Positions 25,652-37,991 of a stretch of 64,000 nt of DNA are shown piece by piece (the first letter of the stretch is position 1; every line of letters starts with the position of its first letter). Source of the DNA: Eulemur rufifrons (lineage: Eukaryota > Chordata > Mammalia > Primates > Lemuridae); assembly GCF_041146395.1 (NCBI RefSeq), contig NC_090989.1, positions 124,309,501 to 124,373,500 on the forward strand, given 5' to 3'. Below the pieces are notes generated by a model. The model was given only the letters and a program-made list of their open reading frames with translations, searched no databases and had not been told where the DNA came from. Made by a program: the position numbers and the translations under genes.

Positions 25652-26220
25652 TGGAAGGATGGGAAGTTGGACACACCTTGTTATACCCCATCCCTCATTA
25701 ACCACCATTAGGCTTTCTTCCCTAAGGGTTAAACAGAACCAGCCTTTTGAGAAGACTTGCTCCACCACTGATTTCAATCAACTGCCTCTTTTGTGGTTTT
25801 GGCACTACAACTGACCAGCATTCTGTCCTGATAAGGGGCCACCAACCATGGAGTGGTTCTGGCCAGTCTGTGGAGAATGTGAAGTAAAGGTTTTTATGTC
25901 TGCTTCACCTTTTGACATCAGAGAGCTAAAAACTCCACTCTCCGATCATGCGAATGCCACCGTTTTCTGAACATGGATCCCAAGAAGTAGCATGAAGCTC
26001 AATTGCACATGCGCATGTTTCTCCTGCCATAAATATTAATGACTCCTCTTATAGCTTGTTAAATATGTATATTTTGCCACTCCACTCAGCATGCTCTCAG
26101 CTTCTGCCCGAGGCTATTGCTTCCCAGACTGTCAGAATGGCCACCCTTCAGGCAGCAACCCTTTATGAGAAATAAAACTCTCTTTTGCAATTTATGAACC
26201 CCATCATTCTTCAGTTGGCA
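25652..26220 (+). repeat. Solo LTR of an ERV1-class retrovirus (MER31-like)
   Basis: The start resembles tggaaggatgggaagttgg. It continues through 'gggttaaacagaaccagcc' and 'tttgacatcagagagctaaa', a region before 'cataaatattaatgactcc', and a polyadenylation signal aataaaa near 26172. It ends near 'cattcttcagttgg'. No gag, pol or env remnant is attached, so this is a solo LTR left by recombination. The family name is from memory and may be off by a subfamily. Confidence 0.7.
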
Positions 26221-26574
26221 GTAGTAAAGGAGAAACAGAACCAGAAGCTAGTCTATGGAACTTTTCTAGACTCCAATAAAAAGTAATATAAATTAACTCT
26301 GTTAAGGAAATATCTAAATTATCGTTCTATTATCTCTGCAGAGAATATTTAACAATCATTGTCATGTGAGGAGGTGATTAAAGACCCTGAAGCCCCAAAT
26401 ATGTAGGAACAAAACATTTTAGAGTGCATCAATCGGTAAAAACACTTATTTTTTAGATTTTGTGATGTTTGTGGTATTTATCACTCAAATTTGTAATTTG
26501 TTGTGATGTCTTATGCCCTTCTAAATGAATATTTACCTTGTATCTAATGTAATATTTACAATTTTATGAGGTTT

Positions 26575-27102
26575 AATTTTATGTATCAATTTGACTGGGC
26601 TAAGAGATGGCCAGATAGCCAGTAAAAACATTATTTCTGAGTGTGCCTGTGAGGGTGTATTGGGAAGAGATTAGCATTTGAATCAGTAAACTGAGTAAAG
26701 AAGATTCACCCTCACCAATGTGGTTGAGCATCATCCAATCCACTGAGGACTCACATAGAACAAAAAAGGCAAAGGAAGGGTAAATTTGTTTTCTTTGAAC
26801 TAGGACATCCATATTCTCTTGCCCTCAGACATCAGTGCTCCTGGTTCTCAGGCCTTCTGCCTGGGACAGAATTACGTCACTGGCTTTCCTGATTCTCCAG
26901 CCTGCAGAGGGCAGGTCATGGGATTTCTCAGCCTCTATAATTGCATGGGCCAATTCCCATAACAGATATCTCTCCTGCTCTTGCTTAAGTGCTTGTTCAC
27001 TCTCTCAATCTCTCTCTCTCTATATGTATATGTATATATACATATAAATGTGTGTATGTAATATTATATTTCTATTTCCCTAGAGAACCCTGACTAATCC
27101 AG
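26575..27102 (+). repeat. LTR-like repeat ending ...gagaaccctgactaatcc
   Basis: 'tgtatcaatttgactgggc', 'ggtgtattgggaagagattagc', 'cagtaaactgagtaaagaag' and the closing 'agaaccctgactaatcca' are from a common mammalian LTR-type repeat whose name I cannot fix. A (tc)n/(ta)n tract at 27001-27050 interrupts it. Confidence 0.6.
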
Positions 27103-27279
27103 ATTTTATATTTGTTTTCTTAATGAAGGTCCTCCCAATTGAATAAACTTTAAAAATTTTAAACTCTGAAAACCTGGATCTCTACCTATATTCCTCATTC
27201 CAAAAAAGATTTAAGGTGTCTTCCCAACACAATACTTATGATGGGTTTATTTTTAACCATTTTATCCTTAATAAAGGAA

Positions 27280-27366
27280 AGAAAATCTAATGTCTAAGAA
27301 AGAAGGAAGAAGAGAAAGAAAGGAGTGAGGGGAAGAAGGAGAGAAGTGAAGAAGGAGAGAAAGGCA
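27280..27366. repeat. GA-rich polypurine tract
   Basis: About 85 nt of almost pure purine on the plus strand, built from gaag and gaga words. It could form triplex or non-B DNA. Confidence 0.85.
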
Positions 27367-27404
27367 TCCTACCTATGGTACATGTCTTTGTATGAGGGAA
27401 TGAA

Positions 27405-27625
27405 TTAGGCTCTGGAGTCAAACAGATAAACCTGGAGCTAAAATTTTGCTGCCATCATTTATGAGCTATGTATAAAGTTATTTCACCTCTTGAAACATCA
27501 GTTCTCTCGTCCATAAAATGGGGATAATACCATTGAATTTGCAAGGTTGTTATGAGAATTAAATGAAAACACATGTAAAGCACCTTGTCAAATGCTTGTC
27601 ATATATAAAGCATTTAATAAGAATT
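27405..27625 (+). repeat. MIR SINE
   Basis: Forward MIR with 'ggctctggagtcaaacaga', 'ccataaaatggggataatacc', 'gttgttatgagaattaaatga' and 'atgtaaagcacctt' in order. Confidence 0.9.
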
Positions 27626-27629
27626 TAAA

Positions 27630-29135
27630 ATTTTTTATTCATAAATGCATAATCCAAGCTGTATTTCCTGAAATGGCCTTACTAATATGCTGCCTTTAGG
27701 ACGAGCATGAAAGAAATAATTCCAACATTTTTCCTGCTCTCTTCACAGCAAATTATGAACAGTACAACATATGTGGGAAGTTCATTTCTTTTTCTGTCAA
27801 GACATGGAACTGTCTGTACAAGGTGCAAAAATATGTCATCTTCCATTCTGAACAAAAGTTAGCAAATAAAGTGTCATAGATGAACTAAGTGGAATAGGAT
27901 AGCAAATTTAGGAACCTGTATAAAAAGCTACACTGTCGTTCACAAAAAAGGATTTTGCACTTGAGTTAGTGCACTTATTTCAAAGACAAAGCAACAGTTT
28001 TAGTATTAATCCATTTAATGACACCCATGTTACAAAGGCATATGAGCACAGTAGGTTAGGAAAATTTTAAAGCAGATGACAAGATTAGACACAGCTCAGA
28101 AGTCAACCCAGGGTCTAGGTGTTTCCAGGCATTTCTGACACTTCATAGCTGTGATGATATGGACAAGAAGGATGGAACACCTTCAGAAGGACCATAAAAA
28201 ACAGCAAATTGGCAGTATTAACTGCAGGAAAAAAGATTTGATGGTACAAAGGCTTGAATGAAGGGAAAAAATAGAGGTTAAAATGACACAAAATAACCTG
28301 AAATTTCTCAGTGCCCCATCCAACAATGACTGCTAAATATACGTAGTTATTTATCTTATACTGTAGGGGTTATAAAACCTATAAACTATGGATTAGAAGT
28401 GGTTTAGCAGTTGATCAAGCTCAAAAAAGCTAGTCACTGGTATATAGCTTTTCATCAGAGGTTTTAGCTGGATGTGGCTATATTTCCTTTCCTTGCTAGA
28501 GGGTTACATGCTACCTGACTCTCCAAAGACATTTGATTCTGTCTTCTTTGGTCTTAGACTCTAGGCCAACTTGGGGTATTCACCCCTAACCAAAAAAAAA
28601 AACAGGTGAATTCTAACTAATCCATGATTGCCCCCTCTTTGTTCCTAATATATCTGAACTATCCATCTATCTATGGCCCACTGCACTAGAATCTAAGGGC
28701 TGGAAGCGGCCTGATAAAGACATACAATCTTCTCTCTTACGATGCAAAAACCATTGCTACAACATCTCCCAAGGAGGGGTCACGTACCCCAGCACTCTGC
28801 AAAAGGTAGTCCATTCTTTTACCTCTCATTTTTAGAAAGTCCATCTTTATCATTATATCACAACCCCTTCCTGCAATTCTACCCATTAGTCACGGTTATT
28901 TTCTTTGGAACCTCCCAAACGCACCCCTATCCTTCTTCATGAATTAGCCCTGTGACCCTTAAGTCTGGTGCCTTACCCACTCGGTCATTCTGGCATCGTA
29001 GCCCCAAGATTCTTATGAAACACACACACAAATACAAACAAATACACATATACAAAAACATTCACATCTTAAGTCTTTCTCACAGAGGCTAACATCCAGA
29101 ATTCTTTCAAGCACTTCTGTCTCAAGATAGAATTC
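27630..29135. other. Intron, nothing recognised
   Basis: No exon or named repeat. A short a-run with ca dinucleotides (29020-29060) is the only low-complexity piece. Confidence 0.5.
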
Positions 29136-29139
29136 ACTG

Positions 29140-29990
29140 GACCCCTCCTTCCTCTATTCACTCATTCCACAAACTTATATTCAGTACCTTCCATTTGTCA
29201 AGCACTTTGCTAGTCACCTGGGACATATCAGGATTCAAATAGCCCCACAAACAGATGCAAAATTGCTACTGGGTTAAGTACAGCAAAGGAGAGTCACGAA
29301 ATGCCTTCGGAGTATATAACAGGATATGGGACGAAGGTGGGAAAGTCAGAAAAGTCTGCCCTAGACAATTAATATTGAATGAAGATCTGAAAAAACAAAA
29401 AAAGGAAGAGTAGATATTAACTAAGGGAGGATAGTGAGGGGACAATTGGAGCAAAGGCCCTGGCCAGGAAGTAGCAGGGAAACAGGGATATGTAGAAGAA
29501 AGGTACTGTAGTTGTGGTTCAGAGAACAAGGGAGGCAAGGTGGACATGGAGAGGGAGAGAGAACCAGAGTTGGACCACACAGAGCCCTCCCTGTTGCCTC
29601 CCTGTTGGGGAGCTTTGTCTTTATTCAATAAGCAAGTGGAAGCCAATGAATGATCTTAAGCACTGGGCTGGGGTTGTGTTTAGAAGACCTCTCTGGCCAT
29701 GTCATGGAAACAGGGAGAACAACAAGGAGGCTGTAATGTTATAGCACTTCAGGCAAGAAGTAATGATGGTCTTTTGGGCTAGGGTAGTGAGAGAGGGAAC
29801 TAGACTGACTGACTGAAGGGATATTGGGGGATAGTATTGAAAGAACCTGGTAATAGATTAAATATTGACTGGGGGAACAGAAAATGCCAAAGATGACTTT
29901 TAAGCCTCTGCCTGAATATCAGGATGGGTGGTGGTGTCATTTTCTTCGATGGTAAAGATAGGTTTGGAAGAGGGGAAGACCATGAGGGTG
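29140..29990 (+). repeat. L2 LINE 3' portion
   Basis: 'tcactcattccacaaacttat' is followed by 'agcactttgctagtcacctggg', 'aaaggccctggccaggaag', 'ttaagcactgggctgg' and 'ggtggtgtcattttcttcgatgg'. This is the expected order for the non-coding 3' part of L2. The 126-codon minus-strand frame over it is chance. Confidence 0.8.
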
Positions 29991-29999
29991 AGTGCTGAT

Positions 30000-31385
30000 G
30001 ACTAAAGAGCTATTAATCTTCACACAAGGTATCAATCATAACTCAGACATCTTATGCCTTATGGCGAAAAACACTGGTAGCTTTTTTTGGTATATATATA
30101 GTTGGTTTTTGTTTTTTTATTTCTTCCTTCAGATAGAGGAAATTGTTGTAATTACCATAATAAAATAGTTCAACTTTTAAAGTCACATTTAATAGTCAGA
30201 AATATTAAGATTCAGCTTCATATTATCACAGTAATTTAACTATCAATATTACCGATGTATACATAGGAATTACACAAATTCCTCCACAGGAGTGGTGTAG
30301 AATCTCTGCCCTCTATCTTAAATTCTAAAAGAATAATCTTTTCTCTTGCTCCTGAAAGATTAAAACTTTTCTCTACCCAAGCACAAGGACATGGGGCAAA
30401 CACTTGGTTTTCCCTCAGAAATCATTTGAACTGTCAATAGCATTTCATGAGTTTTTTCAAAAAGCCTTTTAAAAATGAATAACTTTGGTATACTGTCAAG
30501 ATCTAACCAACTCACTTACTTTATTGAGCTAAGAACTCTTAACATTTCTTAAACCAAGCTGTAGTGAAATCTCTCCCATTTTACCTAGAAAGGCAGACCC
30601 TACCTCAGCAACCCTGAACCCCTATGTCATGTTCCAAATCCCAATATAGTTTTTAGGTGGTAGTTGGGGGGGGGGTATCCTTAATTTTTATAGTATTATT
30701 CAGAGCAGGTATAAGAGCCAAATGAAGTAAGTTTTAAGGTTCAAATTAAATTCAAATGTTTATTTAACAACCCCACTTTGAGGTTAGCATTCATTACGAA
30801 ACAAAGCAGGAAACAAAATCCAGTGATCCTGTTCCAATTAGGAAACATTTTCTTAAGCCACTGAAGAGAAACTTTAGAACAGCCTCCAAAACAAAATTTG
30901 ATTCTAATTTGTAATTAAAATGTAGCTACAGTACTTGCCCTCTGGTCCCAAAGACCACTCTCCTCGTTTTAAGCAGATTCACTGTTAAAAAGGCAAGACT
31001 TGTCAGGTCAGCTCTTGGATTATTTCTTATTCAGAAGGAAGTCTTTCTATTCAAGAGAGCAAGCCACTGTTGGCACAGACTGTTCCAAATTCTTGTCTGT
31101 TAAATTAGCCAGCCTGTGCTTTCTGGTCCCCCGTCTGCTTTCCTCGTGCAGACACAAAGGAGGAGAGATTCGGGTTGGTAAGGCTGCTGAAGGGCACTGG
31201 AAATTGAGGGACAAGGCTCAGGGGAGCAGGCTCTTCTCTGCCTTAGTCTCTCATCAAAGGGGCTGATTTGTTACTGACAAGTTGACCCTCAGGCATCACC
31301 TACCCTGTGGATCCAGCCTGTAGAGTTCTTTTTTTCTTTGCTTGCTAGTCATATGGTCCTTTTCTACATCTGTTCAGAGACTCAC
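30000..31385. other. Intron, nothing recognised
   Basis: Includes a run of ten g at about 30666-30675. No repeat family or exon-like unit was seen. Confidence 0.5.
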
Positions 31386-31389
31386 AATA

Positions 31390-31540
31390 CATACTAGAAA
31401 GAGTGCTGAACTGGGAGGCAAGCAAGCCAAATTCTAATCCCAGCACTGGCACAAATGAACCATGTGAGCTTCGGCAAATCTCCTAACCTCTGACACTAGT
31501 TCCACACTCGTAAAATAAATTCCTCTATGTGATTGTCCCT
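31390..31540 (+). repeat. MIR SINE relic
   Basis: 'aaagagtgctgaactgggagg', 'aatcccagcactggcac' and 'cggcaaatctcctaacctct' correspond to the 5' half of MIR. Confidence 0.75.
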
Positions 31541-31654
31541 AGATCTCACCAGCATCCACTTATTAAAAATAATAATCCTATTTTTACCATCTCTTATCCT
31601 CACCTGGATAGCAGCATCTCAGGCCCCTGAAATCCTCTAGCTTGGCTTCTCTAG

Positions 31655-32215
31655 TAATTCATTCAATTACCTAAATTCATCACCTATGTGCCAGATTTAT
31701 GCTTAGCACTGGGACTGAAATAGCAAACAAAAATATCATGTTCCCTGTATTGGAATAAAATAAGATTTTCATTTAAAGGAGAAAATTTCTGACTGCTATA
31801 AGGAATATGAATTGCAGGATATCAAGAGTGAATGTGGGGGCACAAGTTGGAGTGCTACTGCAATAGTTCAAGCAAGAGAGAATGGTGTAGCAGGGTCGGT
31901 AGGGTGAAGATGGAAAACTCAATAACGATTTTAGAAATAGAATTGACCAGTCTTACAAAAGGATTGGGAAAGGGAGGTGAGGGGGAGAAAGGGAGATGCC
32001 AAGGAGACTACCAGGTTTTTGGTTTGAGCTTTTGTGTTGACTGATAGAAAAACCTGGGGAGGAGCAGATTTGGGGATGGAGCTTGTGTGTTCTCTTTGGA
32101 CACATTCAGTCTGAAACACTCCCAAGGCATTGAGATGGAGACGTCAAGCAGGCAATTGGATATACAAGGCTAAAGTGCACTGGAGATAAACATTTGGAAG
32201 TTGTCAGCAAATGGA
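31655..32215 (+). repeat. L2 LINE 3' portion
   Basis: 'caattacctaaattcatcacctatgtgcc', 'gggactgaaatagcaaac', 'caatagttcaagcaagag' and 'aggcaattggatatacaagg' appear in L2 order. Together with the copies at 29.1 and 33.6 kb it could be a dispersed remnant of the same age class. Confidence 0.8.
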
Positions 32216-33252
32216 AACCATGGGAATAGAGGAGCTCACCAAGGGAGAGAGAATAGACTGTCTCATATGATCTCACAAATTGTCTTCTCAATGTTTGGTG
32301 CTGGCACCCATGAATAATGTCTACACAAACGGTGCTGGTCTCTAAGAGCAGTCCTCCTGGGAGGTTCCTAGGGCACTTGGTTCTTGCAGGCCTCACTAGG
32401 CTAAAGCCAGGCTACAGTCTGCCCCAAAGTGAAGCAAATTCTCCCTTCCCCATTCAGTGTCCCACTTGGTCACCTGAGCCACAGAGCAGGTTGCTGGGTC
32501 TCCAACATTGCCTGCAAGTCCCTGTCATTCCCTGCAAACTGGACACCAACATCTGAGCTAGACTCTGGCTGTTGTCCTCAGACCAAAACAAAATAACTGC
32601 AACCATACACACTTATGTATGTGTTCATCAGACCTAACCAAACTCATCTAAGACCCCATTTAGGCTCAGACTGCCCTCCTGTCACCACACCATTTGAATA
32701 ATTCTGATAGGAAAGTTAACACATTTCCCCAACTGTCAACTCTTCATCTAATTAATGATCTTAATCTTATACCTATTTAGGGACTGGGCTTTGTAAAATG
32801 CTTGCTATAAGAAAGTCTAGGAAAGCAAAGGATGAAATATTAGCTCTCAATTTGATACATAACCTGTCGACCTATTGATTGCTACACCACAGGAATAACA
32901 CCAACAACAACACAAGCTACTAAACAACCAACCCTCATGTCAAATCTTCTTGCCTGTATGACCTGAAGTGCAAGAGGAGAAGCTTTAAACAAGAAAACAT
33001 CTGTGGACAAGGTGAATATATTATAACAATGACCATGACTTGGACCAGAGAACAGAGATGTGGGGACATTCCAGACCTAGTCAAAAGACAAGTAAAGGCA
33101 AGAAAAGGTGTGAGCCACAGGCAATCCAGTGTGCATCCTCTCCCTGTGGTGTGGGCCACTCTTACACCAGCCTTTGCTGGGCTCCAAAGTGAGCCTGACA
33201 GGACAAAGAACAAGATAACATCCAGTATCATGTGTGCATGGGTGACATATGT

Positions 33253-33417
33253 TTTTTTTTTGTTTGTTTGGTTGGTTGGTTTTTTTTTTTTTTTGAGACA
33301 TTGTCTCACTCTGTTGCCCAGGCTAGAGTGAGTGCCGTGGCATCAGCCTAGCTCACAGCAACCTCAAACTCCTGGGCTCAAGCGATCCTCCTGCCTCAGC
33401 CTCCTGTAGGGAACATT
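33253..33417 (-). mobile_element. 5'-truncated Alu with extra bases at the truncation point
   Basis: Reverse Alu: poly-T with (ttgg) wording, right monomer to 'gcctcagcctcc', then tgtagggaacatt, which is not Alu. A 14-bp TSD, gggtgacatatgtt, brackets the whole (33240-33253 and 33418-33431). The left monomer is missing. Confidence 0.93.
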
Positions 33418-33559
33418 GGGTGACATATGTTGACATGTAAACAAATGATTTCCTACACAGAATGTAGTAAGGAGCCTTACTTGAAGCAAACAGAATATCT
33501 TGGAAAAGGAAGGGCTGTACTTCACTCTTCCCAGCAACACTGGAGAAACCTTTTTCACT

Positions 33560-33720
33560 GAGCCTGTTTAACCTGAGTCTTGAAGGATGTGTGGATCTCT
33601 AGGTGGGCAAGTTTTAAGTATAGGAGGGAATTCTAGGATAGAGGAGGGAATACATTTGAATGCGCAGAGGTGGAGAAGCAGATGGTGTTCTGGGATAATA
33701 TTCCTTGCATATGTGGAACA
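33560..33720 (+). repeat. L2 LINE fragment
   Basis: 'gagtcttgaaggatgtgtgga' and 'ggagggaattctaggatag' match the L2 3' region. The ends are vague. Confidence 0.6.
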
Positions 33721-33918
33721 CAACACTGTTGGCACCTGACAGTGCTAAGTGGGGTGGGAGAAGATTTCAGGTGGCATGTAGATACTATATTCAGTAACAA
33801 CAGATCACTTGGGATTGAAGAAGTTGTCTACTTTTTAATTCCTTTCCATCCTCACCCAGGAGAGCTTCTCAGTTGGTTACTAGGATGCTGTAACACCTGT
33901 TTTAAAAACTAATCTTCT

Positions 33919-34256
33919 GGCTGGGCGCGGTGGCTCACGCCTGTAATCCTAGCACTCTGGGAGGCCGAGGTGGGCGGATCGTTTGAGCTCAGGAGTTCGA
34001 GACCAGCCTGAGCAAGAGCGAGACCCCATCTCTACTAAAAATAGAAAGAAATTATATGGACAGCTAAAAATATATATAGAAAAAATTAGCCGGGCATGGT
34101 GGCACATGCCTGTAGTCCCAGCTACTCAGGAGGCTGAGACAGGAGGATCGCTTGAGCTCAGGAGTTTGAGGTTGTTGTGAGCTAGGCTAACGCCACGGCA
34201 CTCACTCTAGCCTGGGCAACAGAGTGAGACTCTGTCTCAAAAAAAAAAAAAAAAAA
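33919..34256 (+). mobile_element. Alu (strepsirrhine-type)
   Basis: Forward, very close to the lineage consensus (ggctgggcgcggtggctc to a long A tail). TSD aaaaactaatcttct (33904-33918 and 34257-34271). Likely one of the youngest insertions in the window. Confidence 0.97.
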
Positions 34257-34497
34257 AAAAACTAATCTTCTTTCTTAACAAATGAGCAAATTTTAGGCTC
34301 AGAGGTTTTAGAGGTAACAGTATCTAGCTAGAATTTAATACTATTTTGCTTTTATTATATTTATTCTACTATTTATGGTAAATGACAATGGTTTTCCATT
34401 TACAGTAGTCATATGAATTTTTCTTTCTAAACAAACGTAAGTCTAATAATGTTATTTTGGTATAAATATAGAAAAATATTAAAGAGTTAATCATACT

Positions 34498-34824
34498 GGC
34501 CGGGCACGGTGGCTCACGCCTGTAATCCTAGAACTCTGGGAGGCCGAGGCGAGTGGATCATTTGAGCTCAGGAGTTCGAGACCAGCCTGAGCAAGAGTGA
34601 GACCCCATCTCTACTAAAAATAGAGAGAAATTAGCTGGACAACTAAAATATATACAAAAAATTAGCCAGGCATGGTGGCACATGCCTGTAGTCCCAGCTA
34701 CTCAGGAGGCTGAGACAGAAGGATTGCTTGAGCCCAGGAGTTTAAGGTTGCTGTGAGCTAGGCTGATGCCACGGCACTCTAGCCTGGGCAACAGAGTGAG
34801 ACTCTGTCTCAAAAAAAAAAAAAA
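34498..34824 (+). mobile_element. Alu (strepsirrhine-type)
   Basis: Forward. TSD aaagagttaatcatac (34481-34496 and 34825-34840). Only about 240 bp separate it from the previous Alu, in the same direction. Confidence 0.97.
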
Positions 34825-34984
34825 AAAGAGTTAATCATACAGATGGTAAACACTTATGGTATGAATTATGACAGTGGTATGTGCATATCTAAAGTTTTGG
34901 AAATACTCTCTAGGAGAAAGATTCTCAGTGTGATATGTTGCTATCACTAGATTGTTCAGGGATCAAGCATGGTAAAATGAATAA

Positions 34985-35145
34985 AGTTTAAAGCCATGAG
35001 ATAGGAGTTCATATCTGTCTTCAGTACTTTCTAGCTATGTGGCCTTGAGCAAGATCTCTTAAGGGCTCTATGTCTCAATCCTTCACCTTTATAATGAGGA
35101 TCAGTTTTACAGGGATGTAAGGATTAGAGGCAACCAATATTCAGG
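34985..35145 (+). repeat. MIR SINE relic
   Basis: 'tttctagctatgtggccttgagc', 'tctcttaagggctctatg' and 'gatgtaaggattagaggc' follow MIR order. Confidence 0.75.
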
Positions 35146-35149
35146 TTAT

Positions 35150-37020
35150 AAAATTGTAGACATTATTAAACTCCTTTATAACTTTCCAACAAGCTTTCCA
35201 AGGTTAGTCACGATTGACTCTGACCTAATTTCTCTAATTCTGTGAGATATTAGGTCTGCAGAGCTGTAATTGGCTTTAAAAAGGAATCAAATATTTTATT
35301 TTTCTTTATTTCTCAATTAACTTATATAGGAAGTTAAGAATTCAGAATGCTGCTCACTCCCAGCTGTTCCCAGGTTGTTCCAGATGGTTGTAAATAAGGA
35401 GAAGACCACCCAACCCGTTCAAGTCAGGGGTTTCCAGGTTAAATTCCAATGTTCTTCTGAATGCATTTTGTAACACTTTTTAAATAAACTAAAAAAAAAC
35501 CAGAAACCAAAAAAACCACAGGACTATATAAGCAATAGAAGCCACATCTCTGAAAACTTAAAATACCAAGAAAAGGGAAAACAGATCACTTAATCCGTAT
35601 TCCACAGTTCAGCCCCATCCTTTCAACCACTTTTCCTCCCCTTATAATGAATGAGGCCTGAAGAAGCCTGTGAACACTGCAATAGCGGCAAATAAAAACT
35701 CAGAGCACCACCACTTGGCTCTCTGGCTTTCCACTTCAAAAGCAAGAGCATGCCGAAACTTGGAAACCAAGAGTTTTTTTCTTTTAATTGTGACACCTTG
35801 CCTAAGTAAGAGAGAAACTGAACCAGCCTAGCTCCCTTAGTAAACAGAGTCTTTGAATCTTCAGCTCTTGTAAAACCATTAAAGTGGGTGCATAGAAGCA
35901 GTTTCCTCTCAAACAGTAGTAATGATTTTCATTTTCCAATTTATGCCTTGACTTCTGGGAAATCTGTCATTAGAGGATTTTCTATTTGCTGACCCTAGCT
36001 TCCATTTCCTGGAAATGTTTTATTAAGTGGGTCATGCCATATCACAAAGGAGAACAAATACAGGACACTGGTAATATTTCCTGCACGGTTTTGCAGTTCT
36101 AATTACAAGCGCAATGTGCAGGCAATGTATGACTCTTTCAGTCTTGGGTGTGGCTATACATTTGTCCCTTACATTTGTACACCACTGCCACACTTCTTCC
36201 TAAATAAACCACCAGATTTAAATGGATCAGACATTGCTGTTTCTTTTAACAATTTGATATAATTCATAAAAGCAATTTTTAGAAATGCCTTTTTTATAGA
36301 TTGCAAGAGATAGAATTATATAAATCTCAAGCAGTAAAATGAGTGCATGATTTTAAATAAGTGATCAGACATTTTAACAGTTTTGTAATTGCTTATACTC
36401 CCACATGCTAGTGTCTCCCACTAGAAATCATAGCTTTTGATTGGCTAAAAAGACTGAAAACTGCAGTGCTCTATCTCCTACGCTCCACACACAGAAAATG
36501 ACCAATTACTTCTGAATGACCTTTACAGCTCATCAATGATCTGTTTAAGTTCTATTACACTTACGGTATAAATAGATGCTTACAGTATAAAATGCTTTTT
36601 GTTTTGCAAATCCTGGTGATGTTAACATAACCATAAATACATACAAGAAGACAAGTGTACGTCTAGGGCCTGGATATTTTCTTTGTCAAGATAGTACTAG
36701 TTTCAAAATTTCTATGTGAGGCATTGAAAAGAATCCAAAATTTAACTCTGATAAGAGTAGTTTAATCTAGCTGTTCAGAAGAAAGAAAAGCATATGGTTT
36801 CATTACAGAACTTCAGCTTCATCTCAGAATCTAAATGTTCAAGCTCAAATAAATCCTCACAAGCCTGCTTGCTCTTCTGATTGCCAAGTCTAAACAGCTG
36901 CAAGCAGGGGCTGACCTGTGCCTATAAACATGTAAACCAGCAGAAACTAAATCACTAAGCAGCATAAAAGCAACACCCAGAAACAAGCACCCATTAATTT
37001 TAAAGATAACATAAAATGAT
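35150..37020. other. ATP2C1: Intron just downstream of the alternative first exon
   Basis: About 1.9 kb without any recognisable repeat, which is unusual in this window. Low repeat content next to an alternative promoter may reflect regulatory constraint, but no element can be named. Confidence 0.5.
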
Positions 37021-37022
37021 AC

Positions 37023-37130
37023 CTGTTCTTCGGCTCTTTGGTTTCTCAGTGTAGGTAAATATTTCCTGATTGCGTGGAGAGGATATTTTTTGAAATAAGA
37101 GAATCTAGATGGAGGCAACAGATTATCCAT
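37023..37130 (-). CDS. ATP2C1: ATP2C1 upstream alternative first coding exon
   Basis: The minus-strand ORF opens at 37130 with a favourable context (actATGG) and reads MDNLLPPSRF, then FKKYPLHAIRKYL, then RNQRAEEQ, 36 codons. It ends at CAG before the donor gtatcatt (intron from 37022). This is the alternative N-terminus I recall for long human ATP2C1 isoforms, where RAEEQ joins directly to VARFQKIPNG. The phase-0 end matches the Met-Lys exon, so both can feed the same next exon. The window has KYLPTLRN where I recall KYLSTLRN, a possible lineage change. The extra 34-residue basic, aromatic segment is cytosolic and of unknown role. Reading through the donor gives an in-frame extension to 36831 that I regard as intron. 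The exon is short and no search was possible, so the match rests on memory. Confidence 0.78.
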
Positions 37131-37245
37131 AGTGAGGAAGGCAAGAGGGTCCTTGTCTGTACCTCCTTGTCAGCAACCATATGAATCTAGAAACTTTGTA
37201 ATTCCTCAAATGCCCAAAGATTTGTTTGTAGCTCACTCACTTCCC
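37131..37245 (-). other. ATP2C1: 5' leader and probable start region of the upstream ATP2C1 exon
   Basis: This is the sequence just 5' of the alternative ATG. An acceptor-like tgtgtttgcag sits near 37246 on the minus strand, but its pyrimidine tract is poor, so the leader may instead start at a promoter further right. There is no CpG island and no clear TATA box. This suggests a low-level or tissue-restricted promoter. Confidence 0.35.
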
Positions 37246-37249
37246 TGCA

Positions 37250-37980
37250 AACACAATAGACGTTTTTCTCCTTGCTGCTTTCTCTTTAGAGTTCCTGGTG
37301 AAACCAGAGAGCCAAGTATGAACACCGTCTGGAAGCATCCAGAAATGCAATGCCCAAAGGGCAACAGGAGCCAGGAAGAATTTAGAGGCTGGTCCACAGA
37401 ATGCAAATTGCCTAGTGGTAGTGATGTGACTGTCCTATTTCTAGAAACAGCGTTCTGTTGCAAGCTGTGTTAATATTAGCTAGCTGGTGACTTTCCATAC
37501 CCACAGACTCTCATGAGGTTTAATTTTAATTTTTTTCTGACAGTTTTTCCAGTTCTTAAACAGGGCATGAGATGTGGTTTTTCCAGTTTCTTTCTAGATT
37601 TCCTATCATCATGAGCACACATAGACAACCCTCAGCTGTGTCTCAGCTTTAAAGTGTTGATTCATTCAGTCTTGAGAAACACTGTTCCAGGGGATTCTAA
37701 AAAAAATTAACAAATTACCTCACTCTTCATTGTTACCAAGGAGTTCATAGTCAGTACTGAAAACATTTTGTTTGCACTGTGATGTATTATGCAGTATGCC
37801 CAGTAACCAGATGCCTTATATGAATTGAAAAATAGCTGCAAAAAGATTCTGTTCTGAGTTAAAAGGTTCTCTCCTTGAATCCTTATCTCAAATACAGGCT
37901 GAATTTTAACTTTTACTTTCCCCAGGCTTTATTCTGAGTGTAAGGGAGAGGAAATGTTATACGTTTACTTTCTATTATAA
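37250..37980. other. Region upstream of the alternative ATP2C1 exon
   Basis: The likely location of the upstream promoter. No CpG cluster, TATA box or named repeat is seen. A plus-strand acceptor-like tract at 37263-37289 is noted but unsupported as an exon. Confidence 0.4.
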
Positions 37981-37991
37981 AAAGAATTCAT

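Noticed and set aside
36831..37022. Read-through of the 37-kb exon into a 99-codon protein
   Set aside because: A GT donor follows RAEEQ, where I recall an isoform junction; the remaining codons look like intron.
37263..37470. Plus-strand exon after a strong acceptor tract (ctttctctttag)
   Set aside because: No matching donor with coding support, and the opposite strand already carries the ATP2C1 exon region. Pyrimidine tracts of this kind occur by chance.
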